From: CBDDFV01 sp965227335
GTDB taxonomy: Bacteria; Planctomycetota; Phycisphaerae; Phycisphaerales; SM1A02
Assembly (NCBI GenBank): GCA_965227335.1
Contig: CBDDFV010000001.1
Location: forward strand, 124,001 to 188,000
DNA length: 64,000 nucleotides
Direction of reading: 5' to 3'
Shown one piece after another: positions 1-8,050 of the stretch. The notes beneath the pieces were generated by a model. The model was not told the origin of the DNA. It saw only the letters and a list, made by a program, of their open reading frames with translations, and made no database searches. How positions within the stretch are numbered: position 1 is the first letter of the stretch; each line of letters starts with the position of its first letter. Position numbers and translations under genes: made by a program.

Positions 1-1224
1 GGGGATGGTGATGAGGGCGTTGTTGGAGTCGGTCACGGTCCGGAGCTGGGCTTCCGAGACGCTCGGAGCGAGCTCCATGCGGATGGAGCCGTCCGACGCG
101 ATGAAGGGCCGGAAGACCAGCTGGATGCCGGTGTCGAGGAACTCGACGGTCTGGGTCGAGGTCGTCTCGGTGGCGGTGGTCGACAGGTAGCCGACGCGGG
201 CGCCGACGAGCACTTCCGCCCGCTGCCGGTTGAGGGCCATGATCTTCGGCCGGGCGAGGACGGTGGTGTCCGTCACTTCGTCGAGCAGCTTCAGGAAGAC
301 GGAGACGTCGTCGTTGACGATGCCGATCTTCAGGCCGCCCGGGCCCGTGGTGTTGCCGACGGTCGACGAGCCCGCGAAGGCGTTGTTGTCCGGCGGCTGG
401 AAGCCCGGCGACGCGGAGCCCGCGAGCAGGTCGCCGACGCCGCTGAGCGGATTGGTGAGGTCGGTGAAGTCGACGCTGCTGAGGACGGAGAAGTCGAGGC
501 CGAACGCGTTCGCCTCGTCGAGCGAGGTCGAGAGAATCGACGATTCGACGAGCACCTGCTTCGGAGGCGTGTCGAGTTCCGAGAGCAGCGATGCGATCTC
601 GTCGACGTTCTCCGCGTAGTCGTTGACCACGAGCTTCACCTCGTACGCGTAGCCGTCCTTGCCGCCGTCGCCGATGTCCGGCTTGAATCCGGCGTCCACG
701 TCGCCCCGGGCGGAGACCTGGCCCTCCGACGACAGCAGCGGGGTGATGAACTCCGTCGCGTCCGTCGCGGACAGATGGTCGAGCGTGAAGATCCGGCTCA
801 CCGTCTGCCGCTGGGCCTTCTTGATCTCGTCGATCTCGGCCTGCGTGTAGACGTAGATGAAGTTGCCTTCCTCAATGTAGCCGTACCCGTTCGCCCGCAG
901 GATCGCCTCGAGGGCTTCGTAGAAGGTGACGTCGTAGAGATTCGCCGTCACCGTCCCCGACACGTTCTTGCTGGTGATGATGTTCTTCTGACTCTGAATC
1001 GACAGCATCTGAAGAACCTCGGCGAGGTCGGTGTCCTGCACCGCCAGCGTCTCCACGACGCCGTAGTCGGTGACGCTGACCTCGTCGTCCTCGCCGGCCG
1101 GCGGCGCCCCGTCCTGGCCAAGAGCGCCGCACGAAAGGGCGCCGGCGAGAAGCGAGGCGGCGAGGCCGACCCGCAGCCGGAGAACTTCAGGCGTCCACTT
1201 CTCTGTGAGCATGTTCATGAGCAT
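1..1224 (-). CDS. Secretin (GspD/PilQ family), 3' end cut by window edge
   Basis: This encodes the outer-membrane secretin ring subunit of a type II secretion or type IV pilus-like machine. The first 408 codons are visible and run off the left edge. Several in-frame ATGs lie near the start (MLMNM). I chose the first, at 1224, because GGGAGA lies just upstream. A signal-like hydrophobic stretch (about residues 17-35) is followed by an N0/STN-type domain with LAEVLQMLS and a repeated ring-building domain (KLVVNDYAENVDEIASLL). The start of the secretin core follows, with VLVESSIL, LLDEVTDTTVLARPKI and a later V(E)FLDTGIQLVFRP segment. The order N0, ring domain, secretin core is normal for the family. 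It is the last gene of the pseudopilin cluster read leftward from 4.1 kb. I cannot tell GspD from PilQ without the C-terminus. Confidence 0.9.
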   Translation of the reverse strand, partial: MLMNMLTEKWTPEVLRLRVGLAASLLAGALSCGALGQDGAPPAGEDDEVSVTDYGVVETLAVQDTDLAEVLQMLSIQSQKNIITSKNVSGTVTANLYDVTFYEALEAILRANGYGYIEEGNFIYVYTQAEIDEIKKAQRQTVSRIFTLDHLSATDATEFITPLLSSEGQVSARGDVDAGFKPDIGDGGKDGYAYEVKLVVNDYAENVDEIASLLSELDTPPKQVLVESSILSTSLDEANAFGLDFSVLSSVDFTDLTNPLSGVGDLLAGSASPGFQPPDNNAFAGSSTVGNTTGPGGLKIGIVNDDVSVFLKLLDEVTDTTVLARPKIMALNRQRAEVLVGARVGYLSTTATETTSTQTVEFLDTGIQLVFRPFIASDGSIRMELAPSVSEAQLRTVTDSNNALITIP

Positions 1225-1547
1225 GACTCTCCCGCCTCGGGGCGTATCCGTCCGCCCGCCCGCGTCGGGGCGCGGCGGCGGTCGCATCACATCACGCGAG
1301 GCTCGTTCGCGAATCCATCCGTCGACGCCGAAACGCCGACCTCTCGGACGCGCCGATCTTCCCCAGACCATCCAGGGTGAACTGCACGTCCGACGATGTC
1401 TCACTTCGGCCCTATCGCGGCGCGACTTGCCTGCTTTCGCCCCGGGAAACGTGGATCTTCGGAACTTCCGCTTATCGGCCCGACCTCGCCCAGAGCGCAC
1501 GAATCGCGCGACGGTGAACGCTGTCGCCCCGATTCCATACGTTCGAT
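1225..1547. other. Gap between secretin and small membrane gene
   Basis: These 323 bases hold no ORF with coding character on either strand. The minus-strand sequence just before the secretin carries its ribosome-binding site (GGGAGA, about 1228-1233). I saw no convincing promoter, terminator or repeat. Confidence 0.5.
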
Positions 1548-1790
1548 TCAGTCGGGCTTCCGAACCGCCGACGCGTCCCGGTTCGACGCATCCTCCGGCG
1601 CCGTCGCCGGGGCCGAGGCGTCCTCCGCGATCGCCATCCGCGGGAAGTCCGTGATCAGTCGGATCCGCACCCACAGCAGCAGACCCGCCGCGAGACACAC
1701 CACGGCGAGACCGGCCCAGCCGCGCCGGCCACGCCGACGCTCCCGTCCCGTTCGTCCTTCGTCGCTCGTCTCGTCGCGGAATGCACGCAT
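1548..1790 (-). CDS. Small single-helix membrane protein of the secretion cluster
   Basis: This 80-residue protein has an Arg-rich N-terminus (RTGRERRRGRRG), one transmembrane helix (about residues 27-42, AGLAVVCLAAGLLLWV) and a short Ala/Asp/Pro-rich tail, so it is N-in and C-out. I do not recognise the family. The start codon follows the stop of the GspH-like pseudopilin with one base between (TGA-C-ATG), so the two are almost certainly translationally coupled. Position and topology suggest an accessory or inner-membrane piece of the secretion machine; that is inference. Confidence 0.6.
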   Translation of the reverse strand: MRAFRDETSDEGRTGRERRRGRRGWAGLAVVCLAAGLLLWVRIRLITDFPRMAIAEDASAPATAPEDASNRDASAVRKPD

Positions 1791-1791
1791 G

Positions 1792-2436
1792 TCAGGGATC
1801 GATTCGCTGCACGGAGATCTTGCCCGTGAAAGGCGCGATCAGGATGTGGAATTCCGAATTCTGGGACACGACCTCGATCACGCCGCCCGATCCGGGCAGC
1901 AGGCCCGGGGCGATCGTGCCGCCGAGTTCGTCGTAGACGATCGCGGTCTGTCCGCCGTCCATGTCCACCGCCTGGATCGACACGTTCTCGAAACGGGCGT
2001 CGTTCGAGAAATCGACGATGTACGCCCCGAACTCGCCGGGCGGGGCGAGCGGATCATTGATGTAGTCCGCGTCGTCCTGGTCAAAGGGCTGTCCGATCTG
2101 ACCGGTCGTGATCCGCTCGATGCAGTAGCCGCGTCCCCCCGCGAAGAAATGCACGCGGCGCAGTTCCTGGTGAGCGAGGGCGTCCGACTGCGCAAAGCTC
2201 AGGTCGGCGACGATCTGACGCACCGCCGCCTGAATCTTCATGTCGTCCTGTCCGACAATCTGCGGCACGAGCAACGCGCCCGCAATCCCGAGCACCGCGA
2301 TCGTGATGATCATCTCGATCAGCGTGTAGCCCCGGCCGACGCGACGACGACCGACGCGGCCGCCCGCCGGCGGGCGGCTCGTCGCGAATCGGCGTCCCGG
2401 GGGACGCGTGGCTGGACGCATGGTTCGGCGCATCAT
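1792..2436 (-). CDS. GspH-like minor pseudopilin
   Basis: This type IV pilin-like protein of about 214 residues has the prepilin peptidase motif G-YTLIEMIITIAVLGIAG near residue 35. The Glu+5 and hydrophobic N-helix are typical of pseudopilins. The following region (AAVRQIVADLSFAQSDALAHQ) matches the GspH/FimT pattern, in which an ILADLxxAQxxA-type helix follows the pilin helix. The leader is unusually long and Arg/Pro-rich. I chose the start at 2436 (MMRR) because GGGAGA lies eight bases upstream; the open frame continues further but looks non-coding. It belongs to the operon with the genes at 2481 and 2777 and is coupled to the small membrane gene downstream. Confidence 0.85.
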   Translation of the reverse strand: MMRRTMRPATRPPGRRFATSRPPAGGRVGRRRVGRGYTLIEMIITIAVLGIAGALLVPQIVGQDDMKIQAAVRQIVADLSFAQSDALAHQELRRVHFFAGGRGYCIERITTGQIGQPFDQDDADYINDPLAPPGEFGAYIVDFSNDARFENVSIQAVDMDGGQTAIVYDELGGTIAPGLLPGSGGVIEVVSQNSEFHILIAPFTGKISVQRIDP

Positions 2437-2480
2437 GATGACTGTCTCCCCGCCTCCCGATCGATTGATCACGACGGGCG

Positions 2481-2777
2481 CTACTGACCCATCGCGCGAG
2501 CGAGGTCGCTCGCGTTGGTCACCTCGACCCGGACGCCGGTCTGCACCTGCTGACGCAGCTGGTTCACGGCGACGGTGAGGGCGTCGATCCGCTTGATCAT
2601 CTCCTGCCGCTGCGCCCCCGCGTTCGGAATCCCCGACCCCGCCCTCGACTTGTCCGGCGGGACCGCCTCGGCCGCCTGGGGACCGCTGAAGCCGCCGCCG
2701 AGCCAGCCGATGAGCAGGGCCGTGACCAGGCAGGCGTTGACGCCGAGCAGAATCGTGTTTGTGTTCTTGCGATCCAT
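2481..2777 (-). CDS. Small membrane protein with periplasmic helix
   Basis: This 98-residue protein has one N-terminal transmembrane helix (ILLGVNACLVTALLIGWLGG) and a C-terminal amphipathic stretch (QEMIKRIDALTVAVNQLRQQV) that could form a coiled coil. I do not recognise the family. Its ATG overlaps the stop of the upstream gene by one base (TGATG), which indicates translational coupling. With a single anchor and a coiled coil it resembles assembly-platform accessory proteins in shape only, so no function is assigned. Confidence 0.7.
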   Translation of the reverse strand: MDRKNTNTILLGVNACLVTALLIGWLGGGFSGPQAAEAVPPDKSRAGSGIPNAGAQRQEMIKRIDALTVAVNQLRQQVQTGVRVEVTNASDLARAMGQ

Positions 2778-3472
2778 CAGCGGGACTCCTTCGGATTCGA
2801 CGGCTCGACCGAGGCGACGCGGAGGTCGCGCTCGGCGCGGCGGATCGCCGACACGCGGCTCGCCACATCAGCGCCATCGGCAGAATCCGGGGCCCACGTC
2901 AATTCGATCCGCAGTCGTTCGTCCGCGTCCGTCGCGCCGTCCAGCCGAAGGTCCGAGAGCTCCGCCGCGATCACCCGCGCCGCCACCGCGGGATGACGCC
3001 GCCAGTCCTCGGCGAGTTCGGGATCGTCGAGCGGCCGGCTGCGGAGCAGGGCCGCGGCGCTCTCCCGATCCGCCGCGGACGCCGCCGGATCAAGCCGGTA
3101 CGTCATGATGGTGCGCATGATCCGACTGTGGCTGAGGACCATGAACTCCCCGGGGTCCACCGCCCCGGGACCATCGAGGTCGTCGATCCACAACGCCGCC
3201 TGCAGATGGCGGGCGGGACGACGAGGATGCACGGCGATCACCGCCTCCGCACGTCCGAAGAGGGCGGCGAGATCGTCCGCCAGCACGGCCCGCTCGGCCG
3301 ACTGCGGCTCGAGCGTCCGGGCGTGAGCCGGCGCGCCGTGGAGCACGACGGGCGTCACCGCCGCCGCGACGCCGACGAGACCGATCACGCCGGCGATCGC
3401 CAGGGGCGACGCGGCGCCCCGGCGGCGGGGGCGTCGATCGGAGCCGGGTTGGAATGAAACGGGGTGGGACAT
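2777..3472 (-). CDS. Membrane-anchored protein of the pseudopilin cluster
   Basis: This is a protein of about 231 residues with a basic N-terminus (DRRPRRR), one transmembrane helix (LAIAGVIGLVGVAAAVTPVV) and an extracytoplasmic domain. The domain has no motif I recognise; it is acidic and Leu/Arg-rich, with LSHSRIMRTIMTYRLD and ELSDLRLDGATDADERLRI. An in-frame GTG at 3511 would add 13 residues. I prefer ATG 3472 because the hydrophobic anchor then sits in the usual place, though neither start has a good ribosome-binding site. The stop overlaps the next gene. It may be a planctomycete-specific secretion component, which is inference from location alone. Confidence 0.65.
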   Translation of the reverse strand: MSHPVSFQPGSDRRPRRRGAASPLAIAGVIGLVGVAAAVTPVVLHGAPAHARTLEPQSAERAVLADDLAALFGRAEAVIAVHPRRPARHLQAALWIDDLDGPGAVDPGEFMVLSHSRIMRTIMTYRLDPAASAADRESAAALLRSRPLDDPELAEDWRRHPAVAARVIAAELSDLRLDGATDADERLRIELTWAPDSADGADVASRVSAIRRAERDLRVASVEPSNPKESR

Positions 3473-3602
3473 GAGACTCGATTTCGAATGCCTGGGAACG
3501 GGATGAATCACGCGGTGAAGAGACGCCGTCTGGCCGGATGTATTCCGGAATTTCCTGTCCCGGGAACCGCGACGCGACCGCGTCGCCCGAATTCCCGCCC
3601 AT

Positions 3603-3636
3603 GAAAAGACGCCGACGCAATGAAGCGTCGGCGTCT
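3603..3636 (-). terminator. Rho-independent terminator after the GspG-like gene
   Basis: A perfect 12-bp stem (AGACGCCGACGC at 3607-3618, complement at 3625-3636) has a 6-base loop and, on the minus strand, is followed by TTTT. It lies about 70 bases past the GspG-like stop and separates that gene from the rest of the cluster. A second short GC hairpin sits near 3673-3690. Confidence 0.8.
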
Positions 3637-3705
3637 GTGGAGATTCATCATGCAGATGATGAGCTCGGTCACGCGCGGCGGACGCCGCGCGATGGGGTCA
3701 GGCGT

Positions 3706-4137
3706 TTAGCCCGGGTTGCCGTCGTTGTCTTCGTCGAACGCGACGTCGTTGCCGTCATTCGCCTGCAGCACGTCGCCGTCCCACCACCACGCTTCGCCCG
3801 AACCGGGAGCGCCCACGCCGGTCTGCACGCCGGCGCCCATGAGCGGGTTCCGCGGGGCGGCCTGCAGGTAGTCGCGGCCGGCCGGGTCGTTGGTGAGGTC
3901 CGTCCAGCCGTTGGCGACCAGGTCCGGATAGGTGTCGCCGTTCTGAACCCGGTAGAGCTCGAGCTGGCTGCGGATCGTCTGCAGCTGGCTGCGGAGGCTG
4001 GCCTCCGACGCTTCGGTCGAAGCGTTCGAGAACTGCGGGATCACGATCGCGGCGAGAATGCCGAGAATCACGACCACGATGAGAATTTCGATGAGCGTGA
4101 ACGCTCGACGGGCCCGAGTGTGAACAGTCGATCGCAT
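3706..4137 (-). CDS. GspG-like major pseudopilin
   Basis: This 143-residue prepilin has a short basic leader (RSTVHTRARRA) and the classic FTLIEILIVVVILGILAAIVIP helix. The following region (EASEASLRSQLQTIRSQLELYRVQNGDTYP) is typical of GspG. The acidic C-terminus (FDEDNDGNPG) resembles the calcium-binding end of some GspG proteins. A strong AAGGAGT lies ten bases before ATG 4137. It has its own terminator, so it is probably made in excess of the minor pseudopilins downstream. Confidence 0.92.
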   Translation of the reverse strand: MRSTVHTRARRAFTLIEILIVVVILGILAAIVIPQFSNASTEASEASLRSQLQTIRSQLELYRVQNGDTYPDLVANGWTDLTNDPAGRDYLQAAPRNPLMGAGVQTGVGAPGSGEAWWWDGDVLQANDGNDVAFDEDNDGNPG

Positions 4138-4583
4138 GTGAGCTGACTCCTTCGTTAGTGCGCGACACGAGAGATATGCCGTGCATTGGCGAGGCGCCGC
4201 TCGGGGTCCTTGTGGGCGCCAAGCCCCTCCAATCCCAAGTTCACGAATCCACGGCGGATTCGCGTCCCGAAACCCGACGCGTCAGCTCCCCGACGCGTCG
4301 GCGTTGCTCGTCAGGCCGCGCTCCGTCGCCGAAACGTGTCGTCCCCTCCCGGCGACACGTCCGATTCCGGCGGCGGCGATGACGCAGCCTGATCAAGTGC
4401 ACGTTTCACATCGTCTCCGTCCAAGCCGTGATCGAGCGCTGCGCCAGAGAACCGGTCGCCGCCGCCCGCGCAAAGCGAAATACCGCTCCCGTTGAACACG
4501 TCCGGAACGAGCGAAGCGGTCCGGAAACCCCCCGACGTCCGAGAGCCCGACGGCGCCCGCGCCGCCGCCGTCACGGCGCAGTG
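4138..4583. other. Gap upstream of the GspG-like gene
   Basis: About 445 bases contain only the ribosome-binding site of the GspG-like gene (AAGGAGT near 4146-4152). An 87-codon open frame on the minus strand (4311-4574) has no recognisable protein character, and I treat it as chance in GC-rich DNA. Confidence 0.4.
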
Positions 4584-4629
4584 AAAAGGCCGGTCGCCCA
4601 GCGCCGTCCCTGGCGCCGCGACCGGCCTT
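4584..4629 (-). terminator. Terminator downstream of the PilZ gene
   Basis: A 12-bp stem (AAGGCCGGTCGC at 4586-4597 with its complement at 4618-4629) encloses a further small hairpin. On the minus strand it is followed by a short T run. It lies about 40 bases past the PilZ gene stop. Confidence 0.65.
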
Positions 4630-4670
4630 CTCCGCGGGTGGATGTCGTGGGGAAAGATTGGACCCGCGGG

Positions 4671-5024
4671 CTACGCGGCCATGAGTCGTTGCTCGAATCG
4701 GATGCCGATGCGGTACCCCGCGCCGCTCGGACGACATCGCATCACCACGCCCCGACGCGCCGGACGACCCGGCGACGCGAAGCCGAGCGAAATCACCGCC
4801 CCCGGCTCGATCGGCGCCCCGCACATCACGCCGATCCCCTCGTGGGAGCTGTCGAGCAGTCGAAGGTCGTAGTTCTCGCCGAAACGCTCGCCCGCGATCC
4901 GAATCGCCGTGGCGTGTCCGGCGTCCGGCCAGCGGTCATGCTGGCGACGGTCGAAACGGTAGACGACGGGCGCTTCCGCCTCGTCGTGACCCAGCGTCAG
5001 CGCGGCTGAATCCGTTCGGTGCAT
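4671..5024 (-). CDS. PilZ-domain protein (probable c-di-GMP receptor)
   Basis: This stand-alone PilZ domain has about 117 residues. Near the N-terminus is a divergent basic motif (RFDRRQHDRW) in place of the usual RxxxR. It is followed by the second conserved motif in the form LLDSSHEGIGV (D/NxSxxG) and a beta-rich remainder ending in GYRIGIRFEQ. PilZ domains bind cyclic di-GMP and tune motility, pili or polysaccharide export; here it adjoins the pseudopilin locus. The start at 5024 is fixed by AAAGGAGG eleven bases upstream. Whether the altered first motif still binds the nucleotide is uncertain. Confidence 0.85.
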   Translation of the reverse strand: MHRTDSAALTLGHDEAEAPVVYRFDRRQHDRWPDAGHATAIRIAGERFGENYDLRLLDSSHEGIGVMCGAPIEPGAVISLGFASPGRPARRGVVMRCRPSGAGYRIGIRFEQRLMAA

Positions 5025-5209
5025 CACGGCGTCCTCCTTTGACGGCCGAGAGCGAGGCGTCCTTGGCCCCGCCCGGGAATCTCCCGCGTCCAACGTCGGC
5101 CAGACCAGGGGCCGCCTTTATCGACACGCCCGTCATCCCGGCGAATCCCGACCGCCTGGAGCCCCTCCGCCGCCTTTCCGGCTCACTTTCCCGCCCGCAC
5201 CGGCCCCAC

Positions 5210-5215
5210 TACACT
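5210..5215 (+). promoter_or_regulatory. Possible -10 element for the DUF1015 gene
   Basis: TACACT lies in the 250-base gap before the DUF1015 gene and would give a leader of roughly 50 bases. No good -35 box is visible at 17 bases. GAAGG near 5261 could serve as the ribosome-binding site. Confidence 0.35.
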
Positions 5216-5272
5216 GACCACCCGGACCGCCGGGGCCCGATTTCGACCACCCTCAGCGCCGAAGGCTGCTCA

Positions 5273-6517
5273 ATGTTGCGCGTCAAGCCGTTCACCGCGA
5301 TCCGCCCCGATCCCACCGTCGCCTCCCAGGTCGCCTCGCCGCCCTATGACGTCGTCTCGGAAGCGGAAGCCCGGGCCCTCGCCGCCGACCAGCCCCGCTC
5401 CTTCATCCGCGTCGTCCGACCCGAAGTCGACCTCCCCCCGGGCGCCGACCTCCACAGCGATCCGGTCTACGCCGCCGCCGCCGCCAACCTCCGCCGCATG
5501 CAGGACGAAGGCCTCCTCATCCGCGACGAGACGCACGCCCTCTACATCTACCGGCAGGTCATGAACCACCGCAGCCAGGTCGGCGTCGTCGCGTGCTGTC
5601 ATATCGATGATTATCTCAACGACGTCATCAGGAAGCACGAGAAGACCCGGCAGGACAAAGAGGACGACCGCACCCGACACGTCCTCGAAACCAACGCCAA
5701 CGCCGGACCCGTCTTCCTCACCTACCGCGATCAGGACGAGATCAACCACCTCGTGGATCGCGATATGAACGCCCGACCCCTCTACCACTTCGTCTCCCCC
5801 GACGGCGTCACCCATACCGTGTGGCCCGTCGCAGATCCCGACGCGTATGTCCGCGCCTTCGCGAAACTCCCCGCCGCGTATGTCGCCGACGGACACCATC
5901 GCTCCGCCTCCGCCGCCCGGGCCGGCGCGGCGAGACGCGAGCAGGACCCCGACCCGCAGCCCGACGCCGAGTACAACTGGTTCCTCACCGTCCTCTTCCC
6001 CGCCAGCCAACTCCGCATCCTCGCCTACAACCGGCTCGTGAAGGACCTCAACGGACTCGCCCCCGCCGACGTCTGGGCGAAACTCGCCGAACTCGGGACC
6101 CTCACCCCCACGCTGGATCCGACGCCCCACCAACCCGGATCGTTCTGCTTCTACATGAAGGGCGACGGCAAGCACGGCGAATGGCGGCGACTCGACCTCG
6201 ATCCCGACCGCATCAATCCCGATGACCCCGTCGGCTCCCTCGACGTCGCCCTCCTCCAGGAACTCATCCTGACGCCCATCCTCGGCGTCGGCGACCCGCG
6301 GACCGACGAACGCATCAGCTTCGTCGGCGGCATCCGAGGCGTCGCGGCCCTCTCCGCCGCCGTGGAAAAGGGCGACGCGTCCCTCGCCGTGTCCATGTAT
6401 CCCACCAGCATCGAACAACTCATCGCGGTCTCGGACGCTGGCCAGATCATGCCGCCCAAGTCGACCTGGTTCGAACCGAAGCTCCGGTCGGGCCTGTTCG
6501 TGCACGCGCTGGACTGA
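5273..6517 (+). CDS. DUF1015 family protein
   Basis: This 414-residue protein begins MLRVKPFTAIRP and soon shows the family hallmark SPPYDVVS. Further family features are the RxxKHEKT-type segment (DVIRKHEKTRQDKEDDR), YVADGHHRSASA and a C-terminal PPKSTWFEPKLRSGL motif. DUF1015 proteins are uncharacterised but often adjoin serA and serC, as here, so a role in or near phosphoserine metabolism is a reasonable guess. The open frame extends upstream of 5273, but the family N-terminus fixes the start. Length is normal for the family. Confidence 0.93.
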   Translation: MLRVKPFTAIRPDPTVASQVASPPYDVVSEAEARALAADQPRSFIRVVRPEVDLPPGADLHSDPVYAAAAANLRRMQDEGLLIRDETHALYIYRQVMNHRSQVGVVACCHIDDYLNDVIRKHEKTRQDKEDDRTRHVLETNANAGPVFLTYRDQDEINHLVDRDMNARPLYHFVSPDGVTHTVWPVADPDAYVRAFAKLPAAYVADGHHRSASAARAGAARREQDPDPQPDAEYNWFLTVLFPASQLRILAYNRLVKDLNGLAPADVWAKLAELGTLTPTLDPTPHQPGSFCFYMKGDGKHGEWRRLDLDPDRINPDDPVGSLDVALLQELILTPILGVGDPRTDERISFVGGIRGVAALSAAVEKGDASLAVSMYPTSIEQLIAVSDAGQIMPPKSTWFEPKLRSGLFVHALD

Positions 6518-6580
6518 CCTCCGGGGCCGCCGACGGGGGTGCTTCAACCGTCCGCGGCGACCGCTGTCCCCATCCCCCAG

Positions 6581-6699
6581 CCCCCGGCTCCGCCGGGGGT
6601 CGCCAACCAACAACCGACGGCACGCCCGCGGCACGCCACGGCACGCCCGCGGCGGGTGAGCGAGGTGATTTTTGCGTTAACCCCCGGCGGAGCCGGGGG
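6581..6699. repeat. Inverted pair of the 19-bp palindrome (BIME-like)
   Basis: Two perfect copies of CCCCCGGCTCCGCCGGGGG lie at 6581-6599 and, on the other strand, at 6681-6699, with 81 bases between them. Both are preceded, in their own orientation, by CAG and followed by T. The spacer contains short direct repeats of GGCACGCCCGC. The pair sits between DUF1015 and serA. Two palindromes in opposite orientation form the layout called a BIME in REP systems. Confidence 0.85.
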
Positions 6700-6739
6700 C
6701 TGGCCCCGCCGACCGCCCGGTCTCGCAACCCGCTCGCGG

Positions 6740-6745
6740 TACAAT
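6740..6745 (+). promoter_or_regulatory. Leaderless-type -10 element of serA
   Basis: TACAAT ends exactly six bases before the serA ATG, so transcription should begin at or next to the A of the start codon. No ribosome-binding site and no recognisable -35 box are present. Confidence 0.65.
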
Positions 6746-6751
6746 GCAGTC

Positions 6752-8017
6752 ATGAGCACCACCCAGTCCGCCGACGCATCGTCATCGGCCGCCGGCGCCC
6801 CCGCCGCGGCCCTTCGCATCCTCATCGCCGACAAGTTCGACGCCGGCGGGATCCGGCTCCTCGAATCACTCGGCTGCGCGGTCGAATCCAACCCCGACCT
6901 CACGCCCGAGACGCTCGGCGACGCCATGCAGGCGTTCGCGCCCGACCTGCTCATCGTGCGCTCCACCAAAGTCCCCGCGGACGTCATCAACAACGCGGGA
7001 CCCCTCGCCCTCATCATCCGCGCCGGCGCGGGGTACGACACGATCGATGTCGACGCCGCCTCGTCGCGCGGCGTCTTCGTCGCCAACTGCCCCGGCAAGA
7101 ACGCGATCGCCGTCGCTGAACTCGCGTGGGGGCTCATCCTCGCCTGCGACCGGCGCATCCCCGACCAGACCCGCGACCTTCGGGCCGGCGTCTGGGCCAA
7201 GAAGGAGTACGCGAAGGCCCGCGGACTCTACGGACGCTCGCTCGGCGTGGTGGGGCTCGGACGCATCGGCCAGGCCGTCGCCGCGCGGGGACGCGCCTTC
7301 GGCATGAACGTGATCGGCTGGTCCCGCAGCCTGACCGAAGACAAGGCCGCCGCGATGGGCGTCACCTATTGCGCGAGCCTCGTCAACCTCGCGAAGATGT
7401 CCGACGTCGTCACGGTGCACGTCGCCGCCACCGACGACACCGCCCACCTCATCGATCAGCAGTTCATCAACAACATGCACGACACGGCCTACCTCATCAA
7501 CACGAGTCGGGGCAGCGTGGTCGACACGGCCGCCCTCGCGGACGCGGTGAAGAACCGTCGAATCCGCGCCGGTCTCGATGTCTTCGCGAACGAGCCGGGA
7601 TCGGGCGACAACACCTTCGCCGACGACATCGTCAACCTTGAAGGCGTCTACGGCACCCACCATGTGGGGGCGTCGACCGACCAGGCCCAGGAAGCGATCG
7701 CCTCCGAGGCGGTTCGGATCGTCGAACGCTACTCGCGCACCGGGGAAGTGGTGAACTGCGTCAACCGCGCCGCCGCGACCCCCGCGACCGTCCTCCTGAC
7801 CGTTCGCCATCTCAACCGACCCGGCGTCCTGGCGGGGGTCTTCGAAGTCCTTGGCGAGGAGGAGATCAACATCGAAGAGATGGAGAACATGATTTACGAG
7901 GGTGCGACTGCGGCGTGCGCGCGGATCCAGCTCGACTCGGCTCCGTCCGACGCCGCGATTGCGACGATTCAGAACGGCCAGAACGTCCTGAGCGTCTCCC
8001 TCAAGCACATCGCCTGA
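6752..8017 (+). CDS. serA: D-3-phosphoglycerate dehydrogenase
   Basis: This enzyme oxidises 3-phosphoglycerate to 3-phosphohydroxypyruvate with NAD, the first step of serine synthesis. The 421 residues start with a disordered Ser/Ala tail, then LRILIADKFDAGG. The substrate domain has RAGAGYDTIDV, the NAD-binding fold has VVGLGRIGQAVAARG, and the catalytic Arg region is INTSRGSVVD. The catalytic His is in GTHHVGAST. A C-terminal ACT-type regulatory domain (TVRHLNRPGVLAGVFEVL) suggests allosteric control by serine. The start at 6752 rests on the TACAAT-N6-ATG arrangement. serC follows after 33 bases, so the two form an operon for phosphoserine. Confidence 0.95.
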   Translation: MSTTQSADASSSAAGAPAAALRILIADKFDAGGIRLLESLGCAVESNPDLTPETLGDAMQAFAPDLLIVRSTKVPADVINNAGPLALIIRAGAGYDTIDVDAASSRGVFVANCPGKNAIAVAELAWGLILACDRRIPDQTRDLRAGVWAKKEYAKARGLYGRSLGVVGLGRIGQAVAARGRAFGMNVIGWSRSLTEDKAAAMGVTYCASLVNLAKMSDVVTVHVAATDDTAHLIDQQFINNMHDTAYLINTSRGSVVDTAALADAVKNRRIRAGLDVFANEPGSGDNTFADDIVNLEGVYGTHHVGASTDQAQEAIASEAVRIVERYSRTGEVVNCVNRAAATPATVLLTVRHLNRPGVLAGVFEVLGEEEINIEEMENMIYEGATAACARIQLDSAPSDAAIATIQNGQNVLSVSLKHIA

Positions 8018-8050
8018 CCCCACGCCCCGACCTTCCCCGGAGGGAGTTCC

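Noticed and set aside
4311..4574. An 87-codon minus-strand frame upstream of the GspG-like gene
   Set aside because: No recognisable features and no ribosome-binding site; chance frames of this size are common in such GC-rich DNA.
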